NCBI GenBank assembly: GCA_028554795.2 | Contig: CM068824.1 | Coordinates: 163,116,130 to 163,180,129 of the forward strand | DNA: 64,000 bases | Direction: 5' to 3' | Source of the DNA: Sinohyriopsis cumingii | Taxonomy: Eukaryota > Mollusca > Bivalvia > Unionida > Unionidae | In this document: piece by piece, positions 11,371-20,728 of the stretch | How positions within the stretch are numbered: the first letter of the stretch is position 1 | How the letters are laid out: each line of letters opens with the position of its first letter | Notes under the pieces: model-generated | Seen by the model: the letters and a program-made list of their open reading frames with translations, nothing else | What the model was told of the DNA's origin: nothing | Databases searched by the model: none | Program-made: the position numbers and the translations under genes

Positions 11371-13094
11371 AGAATGGTGGCAATGATACAGTTTACTAAA
11401 ACTCTTCTTGCAACATATAATGAAAATGGTACAGATCTGACCACCAGGTAATTGTTTCTGAATGAAGATGGTACAGATCTAACCGCAACAAGGCCATGCT
11501 ATTATGAAGAAGTTTGGAAAGCAGACCAGCCTGACCTTGGGGTCAAGTTAAAAGTCATTACTTTGCATTTTTGCACTTTAATGAGCCTATGAACACAATG
11601 TTTTAAAACCAAATTTGATATGTTGGAATTTTCACAAGAATATGAGGTGATTTCAGTACTCAGCAATTTAATAAAAATGAGTGATTTAAATATTCTGCAG
11701 TTTAAAAAGAGCAGGTATAAAGACTTCTTATCGTGAATTCTTTCAAACTCTCTTCAGTCAGTAAAGTGTTGAATTTGATAATCAGCCACTGAGGTGTGAG
11801 TGTGAGCCAGTAGCAGGGCCATCAATTCCTCTGCTATGGTTAGATTTTAGAACGGGGTGGTACAGCCACTGAGGTGTGAGTGTGAGTCAGTAGCAGGGCC
11901 ATCAATTCCTCTGCTAAGGTTAGATTTTAGAACGGGGTGGTCATGTCTTGGGTTTCTTTTGAGACTCAACAAGTGTGTTTGTTACCTCAGGGGAGCAAGG
12001 GTCCAGTGAGTGTGTGAACCAAAAAAAGTGATGCTATATAACAGAGAAAAAGTAATGGTACTGCTGTTCAAACTTCCCCAGAGATCTTGCTGAATTTTTC
12101 TGAGCATTGAAAATGTTCTTTCTGCATCTGTCCTGATGCAAGTTTGTGATGCTATGTCAGTGTATGTCATATACATTACTTACTAATGTTGATATGGTGT
12201 TCAAAGTCTTGCCAAACAGGAGTCCTCAAATTTGATTTTCCAGGGCTTTGTTTGCTCCACAGATGGCTCATCCTTCCCCAAGTTTCAACATTTGCCTTAA
12301 AAATTGATCACACTTCCACACTGCTAACATACCAATCCTTCTACTGAAATAATCACATTTTGATTTGCATGTATCGAGTAAAATCTGACTTCACAGAATC
12401 AATGCCACTGGTTATGAACTAACCAATAGTCTTTGCTAACAATAGCTTTGACATTTTCATTAAAGGCTGTGAAGTGTAATAGCATTGGTTTCTTTAACAA
12501 ACATCCTCAACTTACCAATCTTCAGATAAGTGGATTGTTCCACATTGTGTACTTTAACCTATGCAAATTAACTTAACAGGTATTTCTTCAGTAGTCTCAA
12601 AGCAACATGAAACACAAAATCACTTTAACTATTTTCAGTTGATTGTATACCATGTAAAGAGGTGATTGTTTAACTCTAATAACCTTTACCTTATAATTGT
12701 CTCTGTGGTAATTAACTGTATAAACTGCCCAGGCATTATAGTGAATCTGTGCGAATCATGACCAGTTATTGTTTATACTGCTTTCAAGCTATGAGCATTA
12801 TCACAGTGTCATGAAGATTTCTACCTGTATCTTTATATATAAGATTTACTGAAAATTGTGGTTTTAGAAACACAACTGAGTTGGAGAGTTTGCTAGTCTA
12901 CATCATGTTTTTCATTTGACATGCTGTGATCTGGCAGATAGGGATGGTTTTTTTTGTGCAAAAAAGGACCAGATTCTGTTTTCAACTGATAATAATACGT
13001 TTTAAATTGGAAAGCAAATTTGCAACTGATTGACTTTCCCGCTCCCCATCCAACACTGATCAAAGTCTTCAGGATATGAACTATATCTTAAATC
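11370..13094. other. Intron, mostly unannotated
   Basis: The interval contains diverged copies of the dispersed intron repeat near 11395-11530 and the two-copy tandem repeat at 11783-11942. No gene is recognised in the rest. Confidence 0.5.
11783..11942. repeat. 80-bp direct duplication, 2 copies
   Basis: Two adjacent 80-bp copies (11783-11862 and 11863-11942), each starting CAGCCACTGAGGTGTGAG, differ by only a few bases. This is a recent tandem duplication. Confidence 0.9.
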
Positions 13095-13556
13095 TATTCT
13101 TGCACTTTGAAGTTTAGCACATAAATGAATTTATGTTGTTACCTTTGAAGTCAAGAATGTAAATGAATGTATGTTGTTTCCTTTTGAAGTCTAGCACATA
13201 ATTGATTGTATGTTGTTTTCTTTGAAGTCTAGCACATATATGACTTCTTTTTCCTTTGATGTTTAGCATATAAATGACTGTTTGCTGTTTCCTTTGAAGT
13301 CTAGCACATAAATGACTGTATGCTGTTTCCTTTGAAGTCTAGCACATAAATGACTGTATGCTGTTTCCTTTGAAGTCTAGCACATAAATGACTATGCTGT
13401 TTCCTTTGAAGTCTAGCACGTAAACGATTATGCTGTTTCTTTTGAAGTCTAGCCCATAAATGACTGTTTTCTGTTTCCTTTGAAGTATAGCACATATATG
13501 ACTGTATGCTGTTTCCTTTGAAGTCTCACACATAAATGCCTGTATGCTGTTTCCTC
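13095..13556. repeat. 38-bp minisatellite next to a splice acceptor
   Basis: About eleven degenerate copies of a 38-bp unit (core TTTGAAGTCTAGCACATAAA, then TGACTGTATGCTGTTTCC). The pyrimidine-rich TGCTGTTTCCT part of each unit resembles a polypyrimidine tract. The array ends some 23 bases upstream of the exon acceptor at 13578-13579. Confidence 0.85.
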
Positions 13557-13579
13557 ATGGCTTTTCTGTCTTCTTTCAG

Positions 13580-13843
13580 CTGCCTGGTGATACTAAAGAG
13601 CCTTGCACACCAAACTGAAATTGATGAACATTTTGCACTGCATAATCATCTTGGTCATGAAGAGGCTGTGGTCAAAGTTCAGATCATGCCATGTGATCAG
13701 AATGGAAAAGCACTCCAAGAAGATGATGTGATATTAGAGCCGACAGAATTGTTAGGCAAACCTTTGAACTTTGTAATAAAAGTACAAAATGTTATGAGTA
13801 TTCGATGGGTAAAGGAAGAGCCATCAAGAGGGATTTACTTTAG
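13580..13843 (+). CDS. Kinesin-3-like gene, exon 3 of window
   Basis: The exon lies between the AG at 13578-13579 and the GT at 13844-13845. It encodes SCLVILKSLAHQTEIDEHF, then a C2/kinesin-associated-like segment with HEEAVVKVQIMPCD, LGKPLNFVIKVQNV and PSRGIYF. It leaves two bases (AG) of an Arg codon, completed by the G starting the exon at 30887. The fit across the Polinton-bearing intron shows that the transposon sits within an intron of a gene that still looks intact. Confidence 0.85.
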
Positions 13844-15192
13844 GTATGATCAAGTCTTTTTCTTCCTGAAATGTTTTATAATTTCATTTTCAAAAGCAAT
13901 ACAGTTTTAGGTAGAGTGGTGTTAACCTCGCATGCAATTCAACATACCAATTTTCTCTGCACAAACCCTCACTTTAGTGATTTCACCCACTTTTTTGTTG
14001 ACAACCGGGATATTAAATAAGGCCGTTCCATCCTTCATTCCATCCATCTATTCCACTTTCATTCTGCAAAATAAATCCATTAGTTATTACTGGGATTTGA
14101 AAAAAATTTAGTCTGCATATTAATGTTGATGAGACCTTGATTGAGTTTGAAATATCAGAATTCTGTGTCATCATTTGGCAGAGTTATAGCCCCTAATTGT
14201 CATTTCCACCCACATTCACAGTAACGCAGTTATTATTAGATTTAAACCAAATTGTGTATGCTTATTGATTAAGAAGACCTAGTATTGTTTTGAAGGACAT
14301 CAAGTATTGAAATCAGATTCACATGAGGCCTTACATTTAGAAGATGTGGGTCATCTTCAGTTTTCACAATTTTCTGGTGGAATTTTATTGAGTTATGGCT
14401 GTTGTTGACTTTTCATTTTGTTTCCATAGTAACATTTTAAGGACTTTTTGGACTTCCTGGAATATTGTCAAATTTGGTATGAGGCTTTACATGAAGAAAA
14501 TCTAGATCAAGTTTGATTTTCACCATTTTTATGGCAAACTTTTGCGATATTATGGACCCTGTTGTAATTAAAATCTTGCTGCTTCACTTCCACTAAATAA
14601 CTTTAAAGGACTTCCTGAGGCTTTATATCAAAAATACCTAGGTTAATTTCAGTTTTGCAGTTAGTGCCAAGACTTTTAAAAGTAGTGACTGTTATTTAAC
14701 TCAAAACTTTGTCCATCCATTTCATTTCCAGTCAACTTTTAAAGGACTTAAAGGATTGGAATCAAACTTGGTCTGAGGCTTTAGATATTAAAGAGTGACC
14801 TTTACACAAGAAAGGACTCAGTCAAGTTTGATTTTCATAATTTTTTTTAGCAAAACTGTAAAGGGTTTGTTTGCCCCCGCTGACTTGGAACTTGGCTCAT
14901 CAATTTCTGCTAAATAAATCAAAACTATATTTAGCTTGGTGCTTTATGTTAAGAAACCCCAAGTCAAGATGGATATTTTAAATATAGTTTTGGGCCAAAA
15001 TTATAGTGAGTTATAACCCCTGTTTTACTTAGAACTTTGCCCTTGAATTGCATTATCTTGATGGGGGTATCTGTGTCATATGGACACACCTGTTGTTTTG
15101 TCTACAAAGGAAATAATATTACATGTGCTACTTTTCTTTTTTCTTTATAAATATAGCCTTTTTATAATTGTGTACCATTTCTGAAAAGTAGT
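13844..15192. other. Intron flank left of the Polinton
   Basis: About 1.3 kb of intron. From about 14090 to 15080 there are diverged repeats with recurring phrases such as GGACTTCCTG, 'AGTTATGGC' and 'TTTGATTTTCA'. I take these for an old dispersed repeat common in molluscan introns. No gene is seen. Confidence 0.5.
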
Positions 15193-15198
15193 TTAATG
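15193..15198. repeat. Polinton target site duplication, left
   Basis: TTAATG directly precedes the left terminus. The right terminus is followed by TAATG, or TTAATG if the last T of the terminal repeat is counted as target. Polintons normally produce 6-bp duplications. Here 5 bp are unambiguous and the sixth is shared. Confidence 0.8.
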
Positions 15199-15438
15199 AG
15201 CAGCAGGGGGGGCGAATCCGACATTTTGTCCAATCGTCATTTGGCTTAATTAGTACTTTCTGCACTCAGCGGATCCGGTGTCGTCAGCGCCTGGTAAAAA
15301 AAAAACGACATCGTCGTCGAGGGGATCGTCCGGACGTCATTTGGTTTAATTAATACCTTCTGTGCGCCGATCCCAGCGTCGTCAGCGTCCGGTAAGCACA
15401 TTGACGACCGCGTCGATGTCATCGCCCCCCCTGCTGCT
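15199..15438. repeat. Polinton left terminal inverted repeat
   Basis: The 240-bp repeat is matched in reverse complement by 30279-30521, with roughly eight substitutions and a few homopolymer-length differences (my count by eye). The outer end reads AGCAGCAGGGGGGGCGA and the inner end is its inverted copy, TCGCCCCCCCTGCTGCT. Inside are two diverged direct copies, 100 bp apart (15235-15296 and 15335-15394), of a segment running from CGTCATTTGG to the 'GTCGTCAGCG...GGTA' end. Confidence 0.95.
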
Positions 15439-15454
15439 AAGTGGTTATTTACAA

Positions 15455-16129
15455 CTAACCGAATATTTGGTCAAGTCCGATACGATATCGTGTCCGAGGA
15501 TCATGTAAATTTATCGTTACGAATCCATGTGGGGTCGACTGAGCATGACTAAAAAAGTTTCGAAAACCATTAAAGTCCATGTCACCGCCGCACCATGTCT
15601 GCCAAATATTTCGTAGCGTGTGTGTATCAACGCCGTTGAATACAGCAAGAATATTGCAGTTGTCTCTGATTACTTTTGGAATCTGAGTGTATCGTTGAGT
15701 GACATATATCACGTCAGTGTTTTTATGCCTGCCTCTGGAAAATATCCTAGCTGGGTTTTTTTGATTGTCTAACATAACATCATCGTACACGACTAGATTG
15801 TTAACGTCGCCATCAATATCATCAATACCTGGTGCATCATTAATATCCGTAATAAACTCAATAACATTTTTTTTAGCGATCGCTGATGCATTCTCGTTGA
15901 AATCTTTTAACACCTCGTAGCATCGTTGATCATCTATGCTAGGAGCAACCAAATACAACTTATCCCACTTCATCCATCTCATTATTAAATTAAGTAACAA
16001 TTGCGTCTTGCCGGATCCAGATGGTCCGATGATAATCATCCGGATCGAGTTTGGTAACGCTGCAACATGCTTAACTGGTTCTCTTGTTTTAGTTGCCGAA
16101 AAGTCAATTATATTCATGTCTCTATACAT
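15455..16129 (-). CDS. Packaging ATPase (FtsK/HerA, A32-like)
   Basis: This 224-aa P-loop ATPase is predicted to drive DNA into the capsid. Walker A is GPSGSGKT at residues 35-42 and Walker B is LVVYDDV at 112-118. A YVTQRY segment at 142-147 fits the sensor region of the A32/HerA-FtsK family. The length matches Polinton ATPases. Met1 (16129) lies only 5 bp from the divergent zinc-ribbon start. Met5 (16117, MNIIDFS) is an equally good start and leaves 17 bp. The 3' end lies 16 bp inside the left TIR boundary. The frame is intact. Confidence 0.93.
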   Translation of the reverse strand: MYRDMNIIDFSATKTREPVKHVAALPNSIRMIIIGPSGSGKTQLLLNLIMRWMKWDKLYLVAPSIDDQRCYEVLKDFNENASAIAKKNVIEFITDINDAPGIDDIDGDVNNLVVYDDVMLDNQKNPARIFSRGRHKNTDVIYVTQRYTQIPKVIRDNCNILAVFNGVDTHTLRNIWQTWCGGDMDFNGFRNFFSHAQSTPHGFVTINLHDPRTRYRIGLDQIFG

Positions 16130-16134
16130 AAATT

Positions 16135-16413
16135 ATGGATCTATATTGTGTGAAGTGTAGAGTGCGTACTGGCACAAATGATATGACAACCGTTACAACA
16201 AGAAATAATAGATCGGCGCTTACTGGCAAGTGTGCACAATGCGGTACAAAGAAATTTAGATTTATTTCTATTAGACCCGGGGATGTTTTAAAAAAAAGCG
16301 AGGAGGTGATATTGCAGCCAAGTTATCAAAACTCCCCGGAACCCCGTGGGCAAAGTATCCAGGAGAAAAACACCTCCCAGGATATAGCTACTGTGGCCCC
16401 GGAACGCGATTAG
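16135..16413 (+). CDS. Zinc-ribbon protein (DUF5679-like), upstream of PLA2
   Basis: A 92-aa frame starts MDLYCVKCRVRTGT, with two CxxC pairs (C5/C8 and C33/C36, the latter in GKCAQCG) forming a probable zinc ribbon. After the ribbon the zero frame runs about 40 low-similarity residues to a stop at 16411-16413, while the -1 frame carries a clear PLA2 domain without its own start. The zero frame passes through TTTAAAA at 16287-16293, a heptamer of the X_XXY_YYZ form. The true product may therefore be a zinc-ribbon/PLA2 fusion. The divergent start is shared with the ATPase. Confidence 0.75.
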   Translation: MDLYCVKCRVRTGTNDMTTVTTRNNRSALTGKCAQCGTKKFRFISIRPGDVLKKSEEVILQPSYQNSPEPRGQSIQEKNTSQDIATVAPERD

Positions 16414-16676
16414 ATATCAGACTCGATGATCAAAATCAGCCCAAACCCGGTGAGTATCCAATAAACGCTATCGATAAGGCGTGTCATGCTCATGATGTTG
16501 CTTACTACAAAAGTAGCGATCTGCAACAGCGTCATATCGCGGATGTAAAATTGATTCACGCGTTAAATGCTATTCCTGATAAATCCTTCAAGGAAAAATT
16601 GGCCTCATGGTTGGTAAAATCGGCTATGAAAGGTAAATTAATGATTGGAAGCGGAGCTTCTCGCGCTGGTAATTGA
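16275..16676 (+). CDS. Parvovirus-type phospholipase A2 domain, no own start
   Basis: The open frame is preceded by TAG at 16272-16274, ends at TGA 16674-16676 and is in the -1 frame relative to the zinc ribbon. It holds the calcium-loop motif YCGPGT and the catalytic helix DKACHAHDVAYY (His-Asp pair) of the parvovirus VP1-type PLA2 family. These enzymes hydrolyse phospholipids, and in parvoviruses they act on the endosomal membrane. No ATG precedes the domain, so expression needs a frameshift, or the sequence has lost a base in the A8 run at 16290-16297. The C-terminus has MIGSG, which fits the adenovirus protease site (M/I/L)XGX-G. This is predicted to be a virion protein that helps membrane passage. 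Confidence 0.85.
   Translation, partial: TRGCFKKKRGGDIAAKLSKLPGTPWAKYPGEKHLPGYSYCGPGTRLDIRLDDQNQPKPGEYPINAIDKACHAHDVAYYKSSDLQQRHIADVKLIHALNAIPDKSFKEKLASWLVKSAMKGKLMIGSGASRAGN
16287..16293 (+). promoter_or_regulatory. Candidate -1 frameshift heptamer TTTAAAA
   Basis: In the zero frame the codons are GTT TTA AAA AAA AGC, giving T_TTA_AAA, a classical slippery heptamer. The PLA2 frame is exactly -1. I have not established a downstream pseudoknot. A lost base in the A8 run is the competing explanation. Confidence 0.45.
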
Positions 16677-16701
16677 AAACGCTAGTGTTTATAATAACAA
16701 C

Positions 16702-17646
16702 ATGGAATCCATCTATTATTCTCCGAGAGGATACTGGAAGGGGAAGGCTGCAATTGGTAAGCTTGCAAGCGCTGCAAAAGTAACGAGGGCCACTGCGGCT
16801 AATTGGTTATCCAAACAGGCTATATGGCAAATCTATCTACCACCGCCTAAACAAATCAACTTCTCGCGCTTTGATGTCAGCGTACCTAATGAAGTTCATC
16901 AGGCTGATATACTATTTCTGCCGCATGACAACGGTTACAAATACGCGCTAACCGTAGTTGATGTTGCGAGTCGATACAAACAAGCGGAGCCGTTAAAAAC
17001 AAAGTCAGCAACTGAAGTAGCCGCTGCGTTTGAGCGGATTTATCGAAGAGGTCCTCTGCGCTGGCCAAATCTATTACAAGTTGATCCCGGTAGTGAATTT
17101 CGCGGCGCTGTTCTATCAACGCTGAAACATCATAGCGTCGCGGTACGACGAGGTCATACTGCGCTACATCGTGATCAGGCAATTGTTGAACGATTCAATC
17201 GGACTCTTGCTGAACGGTTATTTGGATATCAATACGCGAAGGAATTCATCCAAGAAAAACGATCTCGTGAATGGGTCAAAAGGTTGCCAGGCGTAATTGC
17301 AGCGTTAAATAACGAGATTACCCGAGCAATCAACATGAAGCCCAGCGACGCGATTAAATACGAGTATATACCCGGAAGATCAAAAATAGATAGCGTTTCC
17401 AAGCCGATTCTCGGCGATGTTACCGTGAGATATCTGTATGAACCAGGAGAGCTTGAAGGCGGTAAAAAAAGGGCTACTGATCCTATTTGGAGTGTTACCA
17501 CGCATAACATATCAACGATAACACGATCAACTGGTAGACCACCGATCTATAGACTGGATTCAACTGCTCCTCAGCGCGGATTTACACGCGAGCAACTACA
17601 AGTGATACCTGACGATACTCAATTACCCCCGCGTGGTCTTAACTAG
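16702..17646 (+). CDS. Retroviral-type integrase (rve, c-integrase)
   Basis: This DDE integrase inserts the element's termini into host DNA. The catalytic triad is D69 (HQAD), D128 (VDPGSEF) and E163 (IVERFNRTLAE), with 34 residues between D128 and E163 (the DD35E spacing). An N-terminal helix-turn-helix-like segment (residues 16-40) stands where a zinc-binding domain could be. The C-terminal 80 residues look like a DNA-binding SH3-type region. I see no clear chromodomain. I chose ATG 16702 (314 aa, MESIYYSP). The frame is open 57 bases further upstream but has only a TTG there. It begins 25 bases after the PLA2 stop and its end overlaps the convergent polymerase gene by 8 bp. Intact. Confidence 0.93.
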   Translation: MESIYYSPRGYWKGKAAIGKLASAAKVTRATAANWLSKQAIWQIYLPPPKQINFSRFDVSVPNEVHQADILFLPHDNGYKYALTVVDVASRYKQAEPLKTKSATEVAAAFERIYRRGPLRWPNLLQVDPGSEFRGAVLSTLKHHSVAVRRGHTALHRDQAIVERFNRTLAERLFGYQYAKEFIQEKRSREWVKRLPGVIAALNNEITRAINMKPSDAIKYEYIPGRSKIDSVSKPILGDVTVRYLYEPGELEGGKKRATDPIWSVTTHNISTITRSTGRPPIYRLDSTAPQRGFTREQLQVIPDDTQLPPRGLN

Positions 17647-20602
17647 CGCCGTTGCGTCTATTGCACTCAAGACAGGTCAACCTCACATTGTTTTTGACAT
17701 GACCAAGACTGTTATCGATCCTATCCACGGTAAATTGGCGAGTGTCTTTATCCGAATAACGCCAACTCATTATACAATTGCAACTCGTGCAGTGATTATT
17801 CTGTTGTTGTCGTAACGCAATTATTAATTCGGCATCAATATCAAAACGCCGCTGTTTTTTTTTATCCTGTTGGCGGTAACCCGAGAGTTTTCTATCAATG
17901 ACGCTAGCATCAATAATGTCATCGTTGTCACTGGCTTCGTCAATAACAATTCTTCGAAGCTGATTTATCCTCCGTACTCGGGACACCGCAAGATAGACTA
18001 GATTGGACCATTCGATGCGATTATCAACTATCCAAACAATTGTGTCCGTGATGGTTAGTCCCTGCGAGGAATGTATTGTTGTTGCGTATCCTAGCGTCCA
18101 CGGGGATTTATCAGCACGTAGCGCGTCCTCGACGACGCTGATATCAACGAGCACGATATCATTCAGCACGAGAATTTGTTTTTTTGTCCCTGACGCTGTC
18201 GGGGCCGGGATTTCAACTTCAATGTTCTGCCGCCGTGTATCCGCGGGTCTATAACATAACGGCACTGGGCGCGTTGGAAACTTTTCCTTATGCAACGTAA
18301 ACAACTTCCGCTGAAGTGTGTCTCTGACTATCTTTCTACTCACTACAATTAAATCGTTTGGTCTCCATGTTTCCCAGAATTCATTTAACGGCGTTTCCGG
18401 AATCACCTCGCGGATTATTTCACACTGAATTCTATCCGGCTGTAATCTGATTAATTTTTTAACCCCGCGCAGTTGTTCATCAAGTGCCCGGTAATCAGTA
18501 TCGGTTTCTTCATAATAGTCCACAAAGCCCTTTAACCAATCATGTGGACCCTCGCCGACAAATGGTGGTGGTTGACCATGGTCGCCACACATGATCACCG
18601 CTGTATTCGCGAGCAGCAACCAATCAAGAAACATTTGTAAAGTATCTAACGAAACAGTACATATCTCATCCCAAATGATAACCCCAGAAATAAATTTTTC
18701 ACCCATTCGATCAGGAGTCCACTCGCCGCCGCTGTATCGAAAAAAGCTGTGATAAGTAACGGCGTCAACATTTCGTTGTTTTATCTCTCGCGCTAGTCTA
18801 TGGGTCGGTGTAAGCACTATTATACTTGCCCGCGTTCGAAATAATTCAATTGCCCGAGTCGTCTTTCCTGACCCGCCACAGCCGCTTAAATAAACTGTTT
18901 TGTGTCTACAAATTGGATCAGAACACGGTGGTGCATTAGACCATTCTGATAATTTATCACCGCGTAGGTAATTGTTTTCAACGGTGACATTTGCTGACGG
19001 GGAATAATCGCGTCGTATTTCATTTTTAATTCTCCATGTACCCCAACTCTCGTCTGGACTAGTAAACTCGGCTACGTTTCCCTTATACGCTACGTCAACA
19101 TAAAACGAATCAACGGCTACTCTAACCGCGGTGTCGGGAAATCTATTTATCATCGAGAATAAATTTATGCAAGCATAACCCAGCATAGACGCCCTCAAAT
19201 GCGGGTATGCTGGGCTGTCTCCATCGCTGTAGGTAACAACTGTACCCAACCTTGTTCCATTGGACAAGAAAGCTGTTTCGCAGTTCACGTATCTATTTTT
19301 CGCCACTGCGTCCTTGATTACGAAATCATATTCTGCGTCATCTATAATCAACCGTGAGCAATATCGTTTGTAGTCGCAGTTTTTTCCACCTTGTGTGAAC
19401 TTACCAATTATTCTTCTACCGAGATCTTTTGCCTCGTGGTTTCGTTGGTTGAATATCCTCCTGGACCATTCGACGATATATTCCTCGTCGGCATCGATGT
19501 GTTTTCTGGATTCGTCAATTATGCTATCTAGACGCTCCGGTTCTGGTAACCAGACTTCAGTCTGCGCTCGGTATGATATAATCGCGTCACTGACAATCAA
19601 CGATACAAGCATGCTACAATCAATCATGTACCGTAGCAGCGCTATTGGCAACCACTTTTTTTCAGCCATGTGTCTACCGATCCAAATATAGCAACAGCGA
19701 TGAAGTCCTGCTGCGAATTCAAATGATACTATGCGAGCGAATCCGGTTAAATCAAAATCAGGCAGTGGTCCATTAATAGCAACACGAGTCATTTCATGTC
19801 TGGGGTGTCCAAATCGTTTGAAATACTCAGCGGCGGATCCATACCCGAGAAAACTCGCTGGATAACAGGCAACCATATCAACGGAAATCATAGCGTCGCG
19901 GCTGTATTCAGTGTTCCATAGTCCACCGTGATAGTATTCCAAACAACTGGATTGTACATCCGGTAGAAATTCCTTGCGCGTTGGGCTCCACGCATTTTTC
20001 TTTGCTGCAACATGAGCCGCAACCGATGGAATCGTAAAACAATTTGTTAGCAGTTGTTCATCATGCTCTTCAAATTCCATGGCGGTTTTTTTCATCTTGT
20101 TGTGAAACGCTTCAGTGCGGTATAATTCACCATTTGGTCTTACAAACTGATCAAAGGTATCAGCGCTGCGAAGTAACCACACTGATACAGGGTCGTTTTT
20201 ACACAAATAAGCGATAGCATCAAATAGTTTCCTCTCCGCGAGAAAACCATCCTGGGAGAATTCTTCGGGTATATACTTTACTGTTCTATCCCGTGGAAAT
20301 ATTGTGATCGCGGGCGTCCATGCGTGTTCGTTATGATCAATAATTTTGATTGGGGCCCCATTTGATTTATACTTCGATTCGTATAATACTTCACCGGTTA
20401 TCGTTGTAACGGTTATTGGAAATCTCAGCGATGTTTCTAATCTCGCTATGTCGCTGATGGTTGCTCCACGCTCTTTTACGGTTAGTTCCCACTGGTTGAT
20501 TTTGCTACGTCGTAAATCAGTCAATTTGTTTCCTCGACATGCATTTGTAAAATGCTCTATTACTCGTTCTGCTACACAATTTATCCCCGTTGACTGTTTC
20601 AT
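17639..20602 (-). CDS. PolB palm / SF1 helicase / HNH fusion replicase
   Basis: This 987-aa protein has three parts. Residues about 220-520 form a family B polymerase palm: YYHGGLW, motif A SVDMVACYPASF (D242), motif B-like GRRIIGKF (395-402) and motif C VRVAVDSFYVD, in which the usual DTDS is AVDS (D498 kept). Residues about 565-885 form an SF1 Pif1/RecD-like helicase: GCGGSGKT 574-581, IIWDE 642-646, CGDHGQPPPF 672-681, TTIHSSQGLT 841-850 and YLAVSRVRR 870-878. Residues 938-980 form an HNH nuclease (CTSC, VDRIDN, CLEC). I find no 3'-5' exonuclease motifs in the first 220 residues. Polinton PolB usually has an exonuclease and no helicase. The frame is also open 42 codons upstream of this ATG. 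Confidence 0.88.
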   Translation of the reverse strand: MKQSTGINCVAERVIEHFTNACRGNKLTDLRRSKINQWELTVKERGATISDIARLETSLRFPITVTTITGEVLYESKYKSNGAPIKIIDHNEHAWTPAITIFPRDRTVKYIPEEFSQDGFLAERKLFDAIAYLCKNDPVSVWLLRSADTFDQFVRPNGELYRTEAFHNKMKKTAMEFEEHDEQLLTNCFTIPSVAAHVAAKKNAWSPTRKEFLPDVQSSCLEYYHGGLWNTEYSRDAMISVDMVACYPASFLGYGSAAEYFKRFGHPRHEMTRVAINGPLPDFDLTGFARIVSFEFAAGLHRCCYIWIGRHMAEKKWLPIALLRYMIDCSMLVSLIVSDAIISYRAQTEVWLPEPERLDSIIDESRKHIDADEEYIVEWSRRIFNQRNHEAKDLGRRIIGKFTQGGKNCDYKRYCSRLIIDDAEYDFVIKDAVAKNRYVNCETAFLSNGTRLGTVVTYSDGDSPAYPHLRASMLGYACINLFSMINRFPDTAVRVAVDSFYVDVAYKGNVAEFTSPDESWGTWRIKNEIRRDYSPSANVTVENNYLRGDKLSEWSNAPPCSDPICRHKTVYLSGCGGSGKTTRAIELFRTRASIIVLTPTHRLAREIKQRNVDAVTYHSFFRYSGGEWTPDRMGEKFISGVIIWDEICTVSLDTLQMFLDWLLLANTAVIMCGDHGQPPPFVGEGPHDWLKGFVDYYEETDTDYRALDEQLRGVKKLIRLQPDRIQCEIIREVIPETPLNEFWETWRPNDLIVVSRKIVRDTLQRKLFTLHKEKFPTRPVPLCYRPADTRRQNIEVEIPAPTASGTKKQILVLNDIVLVDISVVEDALRADKSPWTLGYATTIHSSQGLTITDTIVWIVDNRIEWSNLVYLAVSRVRRINQLRRIVIDEASDNDDIIDASVIDRKLSGYRQQDKKKQRRFDIDAELIIALRQQQNNHCTSCNCIMSWRYSDKDTRQFTVDRIDNSLGHVKNNVRLTCLECNRRNGAS

Positions 20603-20728
20603 CGGTTTCAGTTTTCCGATATCAGGTTTCTTATTTAACGGGTATATTCCATAAACAACTGCTGTTTCAGGATACGCTCGTTCATAGTATGGTCTGTCAA
20701 TTCCGGTTAACAGCCCGGGCAGTCGCGG
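20603..20728 (-). other. Possible N-terminal extension of the replicase frame
   Basis: Upstream of the chosen ATG (20602) the replicase frame stays open for 42 codons, to a TAG at 20729-20731, with no ATG. The translation (for example IDRPYYERAYPETAVVYGIY) looks protein-like, not random. It overlaps the end of the upstream minus-strand ORF in the -1 frame. The overlap contains C_CCG_GGC (20713-20719) just before that ORF's stop. The extension may be reached by frameshifting, by non-AUG initiation, or through a lost base. Confidence 0.45.

Noticed and set aside
16645..16701. Longer integrase start upstream of 16702
   Set aside because: The frame is open but begins with TTG, overlaps the PLA2 end, and ATG 16702 follows the PLA2 stop with a normal short gap.
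17633..20654. Several plus-strand ORFs of 60-100 codons inside the replicase region
   Set aside because: Shadow frames opposite a 987-codon gene with clear catalytic motifs.
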